Of a DNA stretch of 64,000 nucleotides, positions 17,892 to 26,534 are shown piece by piece. The stretch spans positions 1 through 64,000 of the forward strand of contig NZ_BMLX01000006.1 in NCBI RefSeq assembly GCF_014645535.1, read 5' to 3'. The stretch comes from Silvimonas iriomotensis (GTDB taxonomy: Bacteria > Pseudomonadota > Gammaproteobacteria > Burkholderiales > Chitinibacteraceae). The notes below the pieces were generated by a model. That model had not been told where the DNA came from and did no database searches. It was given only the letters and a program-made list of their open reading frames with translations. The translations under genes and the position numbers were made by a program. Position 1 is the stretch's first letter. The number at the start of each line of letters is the position of its first letter.

Positions 17892-18258
17892 TCTGCCGCG
17901 CAACCGTCTGTCGCGCTTTGCTAATGGCGAGATTGAGATTCTTTAAGAAACAACGCATTGAAAGTAGTGCGTTCAACATAAATTGAGACTATCTACCTCA
18001 AAAGCTGAGACAACGCGGCAAGACATGCAAAAGCTGAGACAATATATTTTTTTCCCCTCTCGTAATTAAGCGGATAAGCCTGGTTCAGCCCTTGATTGGC
18101 ACCTTGCATCTATTGCCGCCTAAAAAGTAAACGCCGCACAGTTTTGGCTGATGCGGCGTGCACTTACTTGAACTACCCCAAAGGTTATCCACAGATTTTG
18201 TGGGTAATTTCAGGCAGTAACGGCGATGCATCTTGTCGGATTGAGTTTCCGCGCAATA
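17892..18258. other. AT-rich intergenic region left of the accessory patch
   Basis: This 367-base region has no believable gene. It holds the TGAGAC-type repeats (17984-18042), then a T-tract (AATATATTTTTTT), and an inverted repeat around GCCGCA...TGCGGC near 18130-18160. Base composition is clearly more AT-rich than the flanking genes. Confidence 0.6.
17984..18042. repeat. TGAGAC direct repeats, possible insertion-sequence end
   Basis: The 15-mer CAAAAGCTGAGACAA occurs identically at 17999-18013 and 18028-18042, with a degenerate TTGAGACT copy just upstream at 17983-17990. The reverse complement, with one mismatch, recurs at 19840-19854. Multiple short repeats at each terminus, ending 5'-TG...CA-3', are typical of IS21-family elements. 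No transposase lies nearby, so these would be remnants. Confidence 0.55.
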
Positions 18259-18903
18259 TCAGGCCGGGATGGGGTAACGCGCCGAGGTGATGTATTTGCG
18301 GGCGTTGTTGATTGCCGTGTCGCTACCCTGTGGGGTCTCGCCGGGTCTGCGAATGCCCGAGGTCCAGCTGGCAATGGAGCGGAGTGGAAGCTTGCCGTTG
18401 ATGTTGTCTGCAACATCATCGTAAGCGCGACCATCTTGCCCCATCAGCGTGGGTATCCAGTGGTGATCCGAGGTCCCTTGATAGAACGTGACGACTGACG
18501 CGCTGTATCGTTTTGCCGCCCCGACTAGCGTGGTGTTGGCATTGAGTTGCTGTTCAAGCCAGGTCCGATCTTTATCAGAGAGGTTGCCGGTGACTTTGAG
18601 TTTGCCGTCCTGCAAAACCGTATCCCAGTTGCTGTTTGCAATCTGGGGGTGGTTTTTTGCCAGATCACTCTGGATCTTGGACATCTGGTCGTACACGATC
18701 TGCATTGAGTCGGTCGCCTGCTGCGACGGCTGTTCAATGTATTTATCTACCCCATTCAGGAACTCACTCATCTTGGTTGGGGCAGCAGAGGAAGCAATTT
18801 TTGGATCGACGCCTGTTAACTTGTTTGCATCCGCCATCTGCGGGGTAGCCTGACCGAGACTTAGGGTTGAGCCGCCGGTAGTCGGAATATAAGAAACACT
18901 CAT
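18259..18903 (-). CDS. Hypothetical protein in accessory patch
   Basis: This is a 214-residue protein of unknown family. The start at 18903 has a very strong ribosome site (AGGAGG, 8 bases). There is no signal peptide or membrane segment. The N-terminal 35 residues are Ser/Thr/Gly-rich and look disordered, followed by helical sequence (KMSEFLNGVDKYIEQ, TDSMQIVYDQMSKIQSDL) and a mixed C-terminal part. Such architecture is seen in secreted effectors and their partners, but no motif proves it. It lies 64 bases after the Ig-like gene on the same strand. Confidence 0.65.
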   Translation of the reverse strand: MSVSYIPTTGGSTLSLGQATPQMADANKLTGVDPKIASSAAPTKMSEFLNGVDKYIEQPSQQATDSMQIVYDQMSKIQSDLAKNHPQIANSNWDTVLQDGKLKVTGNLSDKDRTWLEQQLNANTTLVGAAKRYSASVVTFYQGTSDHHWIPTLMGQDGRAYDDVADNINGKLPLRSIASWTSGIRRPGETPQGSDTAINNARKYITSARYPIPA

Positions 18904-18967
18904 GTGGGTTGCCTCCTGTTTTAATCCCGGCCAGGGAGAGAACATGACCGGGTGCAAATCAAATCAA

Positions 18968-19888
18968 TTACCAGCGTCCAAGGTAAGTTTCCTGGCAGAT
19001 CCGCCACCATTCGATGGTGTCGCTGGTATTCGCACCCACATTGGGTGCAACTGGCTGTGCAGATGCCGCAGAGATCATCCACTCCCCTTGCTCAGCCGTA
19101 CCTTGCCAATGATCAGTCGGTAATCCTGGCGCGGCATACGTCACGGGGGCTAGCGGGCTAAGGCACGAACCAAAGTTGAATGTCGTCGTTGCCATGCCAA
19201 ACACGTCGGTCTGCGCAGTCTGGGTCTGTGTTATGCCGGGTTGCCTCACGATGAAAGTGACCGTCTCACCAGGAATAGCCCTGTTCTGGCTATCCTTGAT
19301 GGTCGCACTGAGGGTCAGATAATTCGCTGCCTGCAATTGCCCGCGTACCGGATACCAACGACTGATGTTTTCGTTGTTGATCTGGTTCATGCTCGCGATG
19401 TAGCCATCGCCCACACCCGCACGCAACGAATACCACTCGATCCCGGCGGCAGCATTTGCACCCCAGACCCGGACCATGATCCCGTAGGGGGTTGTCGTGC
19501 CGGCGGTATTCCCAGGCAACCCGGTGAACGTGAAGGTCTTGCCCGTATCGGTCGTGGCAATGTTTTGCGGTGTGGACCAGAGATAGCCATTCGCCAGTTT
19601 CTGCACCAACCAGAAAGTCACACCCACATTAGCAGTGAAATTCAACTTTATTTCGGCTGCAGTCTGACCAACCTTTAGCGGAAAGAAGTAATAATCCTGG
19701 TCAGCGGCAGGGGTGTCGATGTTGGCGGAGATGGACGTATTCATGTTCAATTGTGTTGCCGTCGATGGCTTGTCGTTCGGCTCATAGCTATTCCAGTTCG
19801 CTCTGGAGAAGGCTCGGAACTGGAACGTTTGGCCCCCGGTTGTCTCATCTTTTGGTTGGAAAATCTCATCTTTAGTCAAACATGACAC
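18968..19888 (-). pseudogene. 5'-truncated secreted protein with PPC-like and Ig-like domains
   Basis: About 290 recognisable residues remain. First comes a pre-peptidase/PPC-like beta domain (YEPNDKPSTATQL to about residue 160; N-S-Y-E-P-N-D is typical). Then follows a bacterial Ig-like segment (LSATIKDSQNRAIPGETVTFIV) with a Trp-rich end. There is no signal peptide, ribosome site or ATG. The first 17 codons of the frame are simply the translated TGTCTCATC repeat, so the 5' part of the gene appears replaced by the element end. It could instead start at an internal codon; true status is uncertain. Confidence 0.6.
19840..19873. repeat. GTCTCATCTTT repeats, possible insertion-sequence end
   Basis: TTGTCTCATCTTTTG at 19840-19854 is the reverse complement of the left-hand 15-mer with one mismatch. 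A second TCTCATCTTT follows at 19864-19873, 21 bases on. Together with 17984-18042 these bound the accessory patch in inverted orientation. Confidence 0.55.
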
Positions 19889-19936
19889 CGTCTGTCCATC
19901 CAGGCAGGCGGTTGCGCTTTCTGTTCTGCGCGTTTA

Positions 19937-19951
19937 TATGCATGATGCATA
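19937..19951. promoter_or_regulatory. Palindromic operator candidate for the MarR regulator
   Basis: TATGCATGATGCATA is a perfect 15-base palindrome around a central G, lying 29 bases before the MarR start. Autoregulation through such a site is common in this family. Confidence 0.5.
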
Positions 19952-19979
19952 CATCAGTCTCTCTGGTGATGAGGACATC

Positions 19980-20516
19980 ATGGCGCTGCCTGTCGAAAAC
20001 CTGTTGGGCGTACTGGCCTTGCATGTGATGGATGAACTGCAAGACTTGCCGGCCCCGGCGCCCTTGCATGGCCTCACCACCCGCGCCGCGCTCAACGCGG
20101 TGCATGCTTACCCGGGCTGTTCTATCGAAACCCTGCGCGAAGTCCTGGACCTGTGCCACCCGGCGGCGGTGCGTGCCGTGGCGGGGCTGGTCGAGGCCGG
20201 GCTGGTCCGCAAAGACCCTGGTCGCGACAAACGCACGGCGGCGCTCAACCTGACCGAAGCGGGCAAGCTGGAGCTTCACCGCATCATGCGCGCGCGCGAC
20301 CATATGCTGTCGCGCGTGGTGGGCCGGCTGGACGCCCCGGAGCAACAGCAGCTGGAACAACTCTTGATCAAGATGCTCTGGTCCGAGACCCGTGACAGCC
20401 CGCATTCCATGCGCTTGTGCCGGCTGTGCGACGATGGCCCGTGTCTGGCTGCAGGCTGCCCGGTTGAAAACCGCGCCACCGACTTGCCCATGCCCCTGCG
20501 GGAAACCACTGCATGA
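19980..20516 (+). CDS. MarR-type regulator with C-terminal cysteine cluster
   Basis: This is a 178-residue winged-helix regulator. The DNA-binding part covers about residues 30-105 (SIETLREVLDLCHPAAVRAVAGLVEAGLVRKDPGRDKRT includes the recognition helix and wing). The C-terminus has four cysteines in CRLC...C...C (CRLCDDGPCLAAGCPVE), suggesting metal or redox sensing. ATG at 19980 has GAGGA just upstream; an upstream ATG at 19938 lies inside the palindrome and is less likely. The stop overlaps the MFS gene, which it probably controls. Confidence 0.8.
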   Translation: MALPVENLLGVLALHVMDELQDLPAPAPLHGLTTRAALNAVHAYPGCSIETLREVLDLCHPAAVRAVAGLVEAGLVRKDPGRDKRTAALNLTEAGKLELHRIMRARDHMLSRVVGRLDAPEQQQLEQLLIKMLWSETRDSPHSMRLCRLCDDGPCLAAGCPVENRATDLPMPLRETTA

Positions 20517-21676
20517 CCACCGTCACCCGTCCCGACTGGCGCGCGATTTTCGCGCTGACCAGTGTTTCCAGCCTGGCGCAGATCGGGCAGTTTGGCTTTG
20601 GCTTCATGGTGTTGCCATTGTGGCTGGCTGATCACGCGCTGGACCCTGCCCGCGCCGGGCTGTTTGCCTCATTGCAATGGGCCGGCATGCTGGTGGGTTT
20701 GCTGGGCACGCCATGGCTGGGCGCCCGCGTGGGGCCGCGTTACGCGGTGCTGGCGGGCCTGCTGGTCAGCGTGGCCGGGTTTGCGCTGATGCCGTGGGTA
20801 CAATGGCCCTGGTGGTTGTTATCGGCGTTCCTGATTGGCGCGGGTCTGGGCATGCGCTGGATCGCCAATGAATCCTGGCTGTATGGCCTCGTCCCGCCCC
20901 GCTGGAGTGGCCGTGTGGTGGGCGCACATGAAACGCTGATTTCGCTAGCGGAAATCATAGCGCCGACGCTGGCCTTGCTGCTGGGCAGTGGTGGCAACGC
21001 GCCCTTCATCGCCGGGATTGTGATGACGCTGATCGCCGCACCGCCTCTGTGGCTGGCACCGCAACCCCATCATCATGACGCGGCCAGCGGCGCCGCCGAA
21101 CCCGGTCAGTTGCGCTTGCCCACCGTCCAGCTTGGGCTGGCGACGGCGCTGGTGGGCGGCTTGTGTGCGGGTGCGCTGTATGGGCTGTTTCCACAATTTG
21201 CCACGGCGCACCAGTTCTCTGCCGCGCAAACCGCCACGCTGCTCACCATTCTGGGGGTCGGCGCCATGGTCTGGCAGATTCCGGTTGGCTGGCTGGCAGA
21301 CCGGGCCGGGCTGGCTGGCGCGGTGCTGGCAGCCAGTGTCGCCGCGCTGATCGCCTGTGTTTTGTTGCTGGCCGGATCAACGCTGTTGATCGGTGCCGGG
21401 GTGTTTTTGCTGGGCGGGGTCAGCGCGGCGTTTCTGACCCTGGCAGTGTATGCCGCCGCCACCCGGCCCGCGCCACAAATCGCCCGTGTCATGCGCTGGA
21501 TTACAGTCAGCTATACCGGCGCATCCATCATCGGCCCGCTGGGTGCGGGCGTGGCCATGAAAACCGTCAGCGCCGATGCGCTGGTCTGGCAAGAGGCGGC
21601 CCTGACCCTGCTGCTGGCTGTGGCGGCGCTGGTGAGCGTCAACCGCGTGCGCGCGCGCACCGGTGCGGCCGCGTAA
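20513..21676 (+). CDS. Major facilitator superfamily transporter
   Basis: This 387-residue inner-membrane protein has twelve predicted helices and the MFS pattern (LGTPWLGARVGPRYAVLAG after helix 2, DRAGLAGAVLAASVAALI in the second half). It is short and lacks drug-transporter motif C, resembling YcaD-like MFS proteins. The substrate is unknown. Its ATG overlaps the MarR stop (ATGA), so both are made from one mRNA, an arrangement common for regulator-controlled efflux. Confidence 0.85.
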   Translation: MTTVTRPDWRAIFALTSVSSLAQIGQFGFGFMVLPLWLADHALDPARAGLFASLQWAGMLVGLLGTPWLGARVGPRYAVLAGLLVSVAGFALMPWVQWPWWLLSAFLIGAGLGMRWIANESWLYGLVPPRWSGRVVGAHETLISLAEIIAPTLALLLGSGGNAPFIAGIVMTLIAAPPLWLAPQPHHHDAASGAAEPGQLRLPTVQLGLATALVGGLCAGALYGLFPQFATAHQFSAAQTATLLTILGVGAMVWQIPVGWLADRAGLAGAVLAASVAALIACVLLLAGSTLLIGAGVFLLGGVSAAFLTLAVYAAATRPAPQIARVMRWITVSYTGASIIGPLGAGVAMKTVSADALVWQEAALTLLLAVAALVSVNRVRARTGAAA

Positions 21677-21737
21677 TCTACCACGGCGGTTTTTGCTGGT
21701 CCTGATCTGATCCTGGCACCCTGATATGGATGTCAGA

Positions 21738-21765
21738 TTGTCATTGTATTGCTGTCGCATATAGT
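21738..21765 (+). promoter_or_regulatory. Predicted sigma-70 promoter of the chemoreceptor
   Basis: TTGTCA at 21738-21743 and TATAGT at 21760-21765 are spaced by 16 bases, about 140 bases upstream of the coding region. Confidence 0.5.
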
Positions 21766-21902
21766 AACCATTGGGCTGGTATAACCGGAACGCCCGACCC
21801 CATGGTTCTGGCGAACAAATGCGTACACCTCGTACCCGGTGTCCTGGCTCTCAGGCAGTCTTGATTGTCGCCCTGGAATGCCCTTGAATCCGAGGAGATC
21901 GC

Positions 21903-23225
21903 ATGTTTAGTCAGAATATGAAGGATCAGCTATCCAAGCAGGCCGGTTTGCTTCGCCAACATGATGCGTTCCTGAAAGCGCTGGATCGCTCCATGGCCGT
22001 CATCGAATTCCTGCCCGACGGCACCGTCATCAACGCCAATGATAATTTTCTGAAAGTCACCGGATACGAGCGCGGCGAGCTGCAAGGCAAGCATCACCGC
22101 ATTCTGTGTGACAGCAGCTACGCTTCCTCACCTGAATACGCCGATTTCTGGCGCCGCCTGGCGGCGGGTGAATACTTCAGTGGCCATTACAAACGCATGG
22201 CCAAGGACGGCCACCGCATCTGGCTGGAAGCCACGTACAACCCGATCTTTGATGATGATCGCAAAGTCGTCAAAGTCATCAAGTTTGCCCAGGATATCAC
22301 CCAGCAGATTGAACACGATCTGGCGCAGGAGAACATGCTCAGCGCCATCGACCGCTCCATGGCGGTGATCGAGTTCAACATGGATGGCACCATCATCAAC
22401 GCCAACGAGAACTTTCTTAAAGCCACCGGTTACCGGCTGGATGAAATCAAGGGCCAGCATCACCGCATGTTCTGTCAGCCCGACTACCGCAACAGCCAGG
22501 AATACGCCGATTTCTGGCGTGCGCTCAACCGGGGCCAGTTCATGTCCGGCCAGTTCAAGCGCATGAACAAGCAAGGTGGCGAGTTGTGGCTGGAAGCCAC
22601 CTACAACCCCATCTTCGATAGCGATCACAAACCGTACAAAGTGGTGAAGTTTGCCAACGACATCACCCTGCGCATGGAGCAACAGGAAGCCGATGCGCAA
22701 AATGCGCGCCACGCTTATGAGATCTCTGAAGAGACTGACGCCGTCTCAGAGCAAGGCAAACAGGTGATCCAGAACGCCGCGCAGGAAATGCACGATATCG
22801 CCAGCAATGTGCAATCGGCCTCCCGGCTGATTGAAGACCTGGGTTCCAAGTCCAGCCAGATCAGCAGCATTGTGAACACGATCAAGGAAATTGCCGACCA
22901 GACCAACCTGCTGGCCCTGAATGCTGCCATTGAGGCGGCCCGCGCGGGCGAGCAAGGCCGCGGCTTTGCCGTGGTGGCCGACGAAGTGCGCAAGCTGGCA
23001 GAGCGCACCGGGGTATCGACCACCGAAATTGCCGGCATGACCAGCAAGATCCAGGAAGGCACCCGATCGGCCATCCAGAGTATGGAAGCGTGCGTGAATC
23101 AGGCCAACGACGGGGTGAACCTGGCCAATCAGGCCGGGGATGCCATTATCCGCATCAGCGAGGGTTCCAAGCAGGTGGTGCGGGTGATCCGGGAGTTTTC
23201 TTCAGTCAAGACGGCCCGGCTTTGA
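21903..23225 (+). CDS. Soluble chemoreceptor with two PAS domains
   Basis: This is a 440-residue methyl-accepting chemotaxis protein without membrane segments. Two closely similar PAS domains (about residues 22-130 and 145-252; each has AVIEF...TGY...YNPIFD..) are followed by a coiled-coil signalling domain. That domain has the invariant tip [41 protein letters not shown]-type hairpin (near residues 335-375). PAS domains of this kind often bind heme, FAD or small ligands. It would act on CheA/CheW in the cytoplasm. GAGGAG precedes the ATG. The C-terminus is short, ending soon after the hairpin. Confidence 0.92.
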   Translation: MFSQNMKDQLSKQAGLLRQHDAFLKALDRSMAVIEFLPDGTVINANDNFLKVTGYERGELQGKHHRILCDSSYASSPEYADFWRRLAAGEYFSGHYKRMAKDGHRIWLEATYNPIFDDDRKVVKVIKFAQDITQQIEHDLAQENMLSAIDRSMAVIEFNMDGTIINANENFLKATGYRLDEIKGQHHRMFCQPDYRNSQEYADFWRALNRGQFMSGQFKRMNKQGGELWLEATYNPIFDSDHKPYKVVKFANDITLRMEQQEADAQNARHAYEISEETDAVSEQGKQVIQNAAQEMHDIASNVQSASRLIEDLGSKSSQISSIVNTIKEIADQTNLLALNAAIEAARAGEQGRGFAVVADEVRKLAERTGVSTTEIAGMTSKIQEGTRSAIQSMEACVNQANDGVNLANQAGDAIIRISEGSKQVVRVIREFSSVKTARL

Positions 23226-23243
23226 CTGCGTGCCGTTGCCCAC

Positions 23244-23275
23244 AAAAAAGCCCCTGCGAAAGGGGCTTTTTTGTT
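23244..23275. terminator. Bidirectional terminator
   Basis: AAAAAAGCCCCT pairs with AGGGGCTTTTTT around a 5-base loop between the convergent chemoreceptor and DHA2 transporter genes. Confidence 0.92.
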
Positions 23276-23286
23276 GTGGGGTGCGT

Positions 23287-24669
23287 TCAGGAGCGCCGGG
23301 CCATTTCGGCGCCCGCATCATGCGGCAAGCGGCTGGTGACCGGGATCGACAGAATCGAGAAAAACCCGACCACGACAAAGGCCGGCCAGAAGTCGGCCTC
23401 GGTAATATGCGCGTGGCCTTGCAGGTGGTTGGACAACTGCAACGTCATACCGGCAATGATCACGCCCAGGCCCAGCGACAATTGCTGTACCACGCTGGCA
23501 AGACTGGTGGCGCGGCCGGCGTCTTCACTGCGGATATCGGCGTAGACAATCGAGTTCAGACAAGTGAACTGTAAAGACGGGAAGAAGCCGCCCAGCACCA
23601 CAATGGTCAGGATCAGCCAGACCGGCATGCTGGAGGTAAACAGGCCGAATGACGCCAGCGCCAGGCCGGCCAGCAAGGCATTGATCATCAGTACGCTGCG
23701 AAACCCGTAACGCTTGAGCACACGCGGGCCGATACTCTTCATGAACAGCGCGCCAAACGCCGAGGCGCAAGTGATCATGCCAGAGTGAAACGCGCTCATG
23801 CCCATGCCTTCTTGCAGCGCCAGCGGCAGCAAGAACGGCACCGAACCCAGGCCAATCCGGAACAGGGAACCGCCCAGCACACTGGCGCGGAAGGTGGGAA
23901 TCTGCAAAAAGCGCGGGTCCAGCAAAGGACGGCTGGCGTGCATGGCGCCGCGGAAGTACCACACCAGAATGGCCACGCCGACCACCGTCATGCCGATGGC
24001 CCAGCCCAGCGGCACCAGATGGCTACCCAGCAGCGCCAGCCCTAGCATGGTCAGCGAACTGCCCAGCGCAGAGGTAATGAAACCAGGAACGTCCAGCGGG
24101 TCCTGACTGTCTTCGCGGGTATTGCTGATAAAGCGCCCGGCCAGATACAGGCCCAGCAAGCTCACCGGGATATTGACGAGGAAAATCCAGCGCCAGTGAA
24201 AATACGTGGTGATAAAGCCACCCAGCGGCGGCCCGATGACCGGCCCGAACAAGGCCGGCATGGTCAGATAGCCGATGGCCTTGACCAGATCGGCCCGCGG
24301 CACCGCCCGGAAAATGATGATGCGCCCGACCGGCACCATCATCGCGCCGCCCATGCCTTGCAAAAAGCGCGCGCCTACAAACGCCGGCAAGGTGCTGGAC
24401 ACCGCACACAGCAGCGAGCCGGCCATGAAAATGCCGATCGCAGTCCGGAACACGGTGCGGGCGCCAAAGCGGTCTGCCACCCAGCCGCATACCGGAATGA
24501 ACACACCCAGCCCGACCACGTACGCGGTCAGCGCCAGCTTGAGGGTAATGGGGTTCTGGCCAAGGTCTCGCGCCAGCACGGGCAACGAGGTGGAGATCAC
24601 CGTGGCATCCATGTTTTCCATGAATAGCGCACAGGCCACAATCAGCGGAATGATAAACGGGCGGGACAT
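23287..24669 (-). CDS. DHA2-family drug:H+ antiporter
   Basis: This is a 460-residue MFS exporter with about 14 helices. Family features are visible: MDATVISTSLPVLARDLG (motif D1 in helix 1), GWVADRFGARTVF (motif A), the helix-4 arginine run GARFLQGMGGAMMVPVGR and the motif C-like GPVIGPPLGG. It is probably a single-component inner-membrane efflux pump; no periplasmic adaptor gene adjoins. ATG at 24669 is preferred to an upstream frame start because it begins directly before helix 1. Confidence 0.88.
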   Translation of the reverse strand: MSRPFIIPLIVACALFMENMDATVISTSLPVLARDLGQNPITLKLALTAYVVGLGVFIPVCGWVADRFGARTVFRTAIGIFMAGSLLCAVSSTLPAFVGARFLQGMGGAMMVPVGRIIIFRAVPRADLVKAIGYLTMPALFGPVIGPPLGGFITTYFHWRWIFLVNIPVSLLGLYLAGRFISNTREDSQDPLDVPGFITSALGSSLTMLGLALLGSHLVPLGWAIGMTVVGVAILVWYFRGAMHASRPLLDPRFLQIPTFRASVLGGSLFRIGLGSVPFLLPLALQEGMGMSAFHSGMITCASAFGALFMKSIGPRVLKRYGFRSVLMINALLAGLALASFGLFTSSMPVWLILTIVVLGGFFPSLQFTCLNSIVYADIRSEDAGRATSLASVVQQLSLGLGVIIAGMTLQLSNHLQGHAHITEADFWPAFVVVGFFSILSIPVTSRLPHDAGAEMARRS

Positions 24670-24684
24670 GCGTGAAACCGGGAA

Positions 24685-24705
24685 GCACCACCTTGCAAGT
24701 GGTGC
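24685..24705. promoter_or_regulatory. Inverted repeat upstream of the DHA2 exporter
   Basis: GCACCAC-7-GTGGTGC lies 16 bases before the start codon, with CTTG/CAAG continuing the symmetry in the centre. It could be a regulator site or a leader hairpin affecting translation. Confidence 0.4.
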
Positions 24706-24794
24706 CCGCATTGTACCGGGCCGACTGATATTTCAGCGTAACAGGCTGTAAGCGGGCAACCGGGGCACAACCCGGCTGCGCGGCTGACGGGTCA

Positions 24795-25757
24795 TCACGT
24801 GGTGGCGGGCGTGGCGGGGTGCAAGAGTTCGGGCAGTTCTGCCTCAAACCAGGCTTCCAGACCGCCTGCCAGCGGCAAGGTACGGGTCCAGCCCATGCCA
24901 CGCAACTGGCGGGCCGCCGCTACGGCGGTCACGTCGTTCGGGCAACTGCAATAGACCACGATATCCCGGTCTGGCAGCAAGATCGACGCCGCCGTGCCGA
25001 TCTCCTTGAGTGCGATCGTGTAGGCACCGGGCAAGGTGCGCGGGTCCAGCAGCCGCCCTTCGGCCGAGCGCACGTCAATGATCACCGGATCACGCCCGGC
25101 GGCCAGATCAGCACGCAGCTGGGCCACGGAAATCCGCGGCATGTTGTCTGATTGCTCGGCAGCGCGACGGCGGCGGATCACCCGGCCAATCAGATAAATC
25201 ACCACCAGCGCCGCCAGCGACCACACGGCGCCCTCGCCCAGTTGCGCCAGTACGGTCAGCACCAGATCAAGTTCATCACTGAACAGCGCGCCCAGCCCCA
25301 GGAACACCACCGACCAGAACAGCGAAGCCGCGATATTCCATTTCAGGAACGAAAACCAGGACCAGCCCAGCGCACCGGCCAGCGGTGGCGCCACGGCAGA
25401 GATACCGGGCACAAACTTGGCGGCAAACAAAGAGATCCCGCCCCATTTGACGAACAGGGTTTCGCTCTGGCGCACACAGACGTCAGCCGAGAGCGAGACT
25501 TTACAGATGACGCCCAGCACGCGCCGGCCCAGCCGGCGGCCAGCGATGAACCAGACCATATCGCCGATCGCACCACCCAGCGTGGCGGCCAGCAGCAGCG
25601 CCAGCGCAAACTCGCCCGAGGCGACCGACAACGCCCCCACCATCACCAGCAAGGGTGAAGCGGGCAGCGGCAGGCCGGCGCGGGAGACCAGCGTCACCAG
25701 AAACGTCAGCGGTAAAGCGTAGTGCTGGGTCAGGCCCAGCAAGAGATGCAAATCCAT
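24795..25757 (-). CDS. DedA-family membrane protein fused to a rhodanese domain
   Basis: The protein has 320 residues. The first 200 form a DedA/SNARE-associated (VTT) domain, a membrane family linked to undecaprenyl-phosphate and lipid flipping; LPLPASPLLVMVGALS and FAAKFVPGISAVAPPLAGALG with the conserved Gly and Pro are visible. After a basic linker (RRRRAAEQ) a cytoplasmic rhodanese domain spans about 215-310, with DVRSAEGR and an active-site loop containing Cys (VVYCSCPND). The fusion occurs in several proteobacteria. The ATG at 25757 or GTG at 25766 may be used. Confidence 0.88.
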   Translation of the reverse strand: MDLHLLLGLTQHYALPLTFLVTLVSRAGLPLPASPLLVMVGALSVASGEFALALLLAATLGGAIGDMVWFIAGRRLGRRVLGVICKVSLSADVCVRQSETLFVKWGGISLFAAKFVPGISAVAPPLAGALGWSWFSFLKWNIAASLFWSVVFLGLGALFSDELDLVLTVLAQLGEGAVWSLAALVVIYLIGRVIRRRRAAEQSDNMPRISVAQLRADLAAGRDPVIIDVRSAEGRLLDPRTLPGAYTIALKEIGTAASILLPDRDIVVYCSCPNDVTAVAAARQLRGMGWTRTLPLAGGLEAWFEAELPELLHPATPATT

Positions 25758-25933
25758 GTTTGGCACAGTGGGTCATGGCGCGATATGCGCGCGCGTGGTT
25801 TTAGCGTCGATTATTCAGGGAATTGAGGGTGAACAGACGCGATGCAAGAGGCATATCCGACTATTGGCAGAGTAGCCGGACTACCTTCTGGCTGCAACGC
25901 AGCACTTTGCGTTTTGTCGTGTGGCTACCACGC

Positions 25934-25961
25934 AAACAAAAACCCGCCAGGCGGCGGGTTT
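25934..25961 (-). terminator. Terminator of the DUF2917 gene
   Basis: On the minus strand AAACCCGCC pairs with GGCGGGTTT around a 4-base loop and is followed by TTGTTTG. It lies 30 bases beyond the stop. Confidence 0.85.
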
Positions 25962-25990
25962 GATGACAGCCAGAACAGCGGCAGAACAGA

Positions 25991-26356
25991 TCAGCGTTCG
26001 CTGACCAGAACAGCGGGCCGGCGCAGGCGGGCCAGCGTGGCAACCACCCGGCCGCCAGCACGCAGCAGCGTTTTGATCCAGGCCGGTCGCTCCGCCGCGA
26101 TAAACCCGACACAGCGCAGCTGGCCACTTTGAGCGGCATAAAGCGTCGACCAGCCCTCTTCTTGCAAGGTGTAAACGTCGCCGTTATCCAGATAGCGCGG
26201 CATCTGCATGACATCTTCCGCCAGCCAGCGCGGCGCTTCGGCCAGATGCATGCGGCCGGAGAGCACATGCAGGGTCATCCCGGGGCGGCCGTGAAACTGG
26301 AAAGTCTGGCCGTTGAGCATTTCAATGGTGAGAAAGGATTCGGGCTGGCGTGGCAT
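25991..26356 (-). CDS. DUF2917-domain protein
   Basis: This is a 121-residue cytoplasmic protein. The central 70 residues (LNGQTFQFHGRPGMTLHVLSG to TLYAAQSGQL) match the small beta-sandwich pattern of DUF2917, whose function is unknown. The C-terminal 30 residues are basic. GGAG precedes the ATG. It is divergent from a MocR-type regulator; this pairing recurs in betaproteobacteria, so the regulator may control it. Confidence 0.7.
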   Translation of the reverse strand: MPRQPESFLTIEMLNGQTFQFHGRPGMTLHVLSGRMHLAEAPRWLAEDVMQMPRYLDNGDVYTLQEEGWSTLYAAQSGQLRCVGFIAAERPAWIKTLLRAGGRVVATLARLRRPAVLVSER

Positions 26357-26534
26357 GCTGGCGTTCTCCGGCGGGTGGGATATGCCATACAGGTTATCGG
26401 GGGCCCCTGGCTGCCAACAGGCACACGCACGGAATCTGTTCTGCGCAACAAGACCGGCAAAGTGCATCTGTTACGATGCAGTCCGGAAAAATCTGTATCT
26501 GTTATGGCTCAGGCCCCAGGCACAGAATGAAGCC

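Noticed and set aside
18096-18290. Short plus-strand frame in the AT-rich region
   Set aside because: It has no ribosome site and overlaps the minus-strand gene and the repeats' flank.
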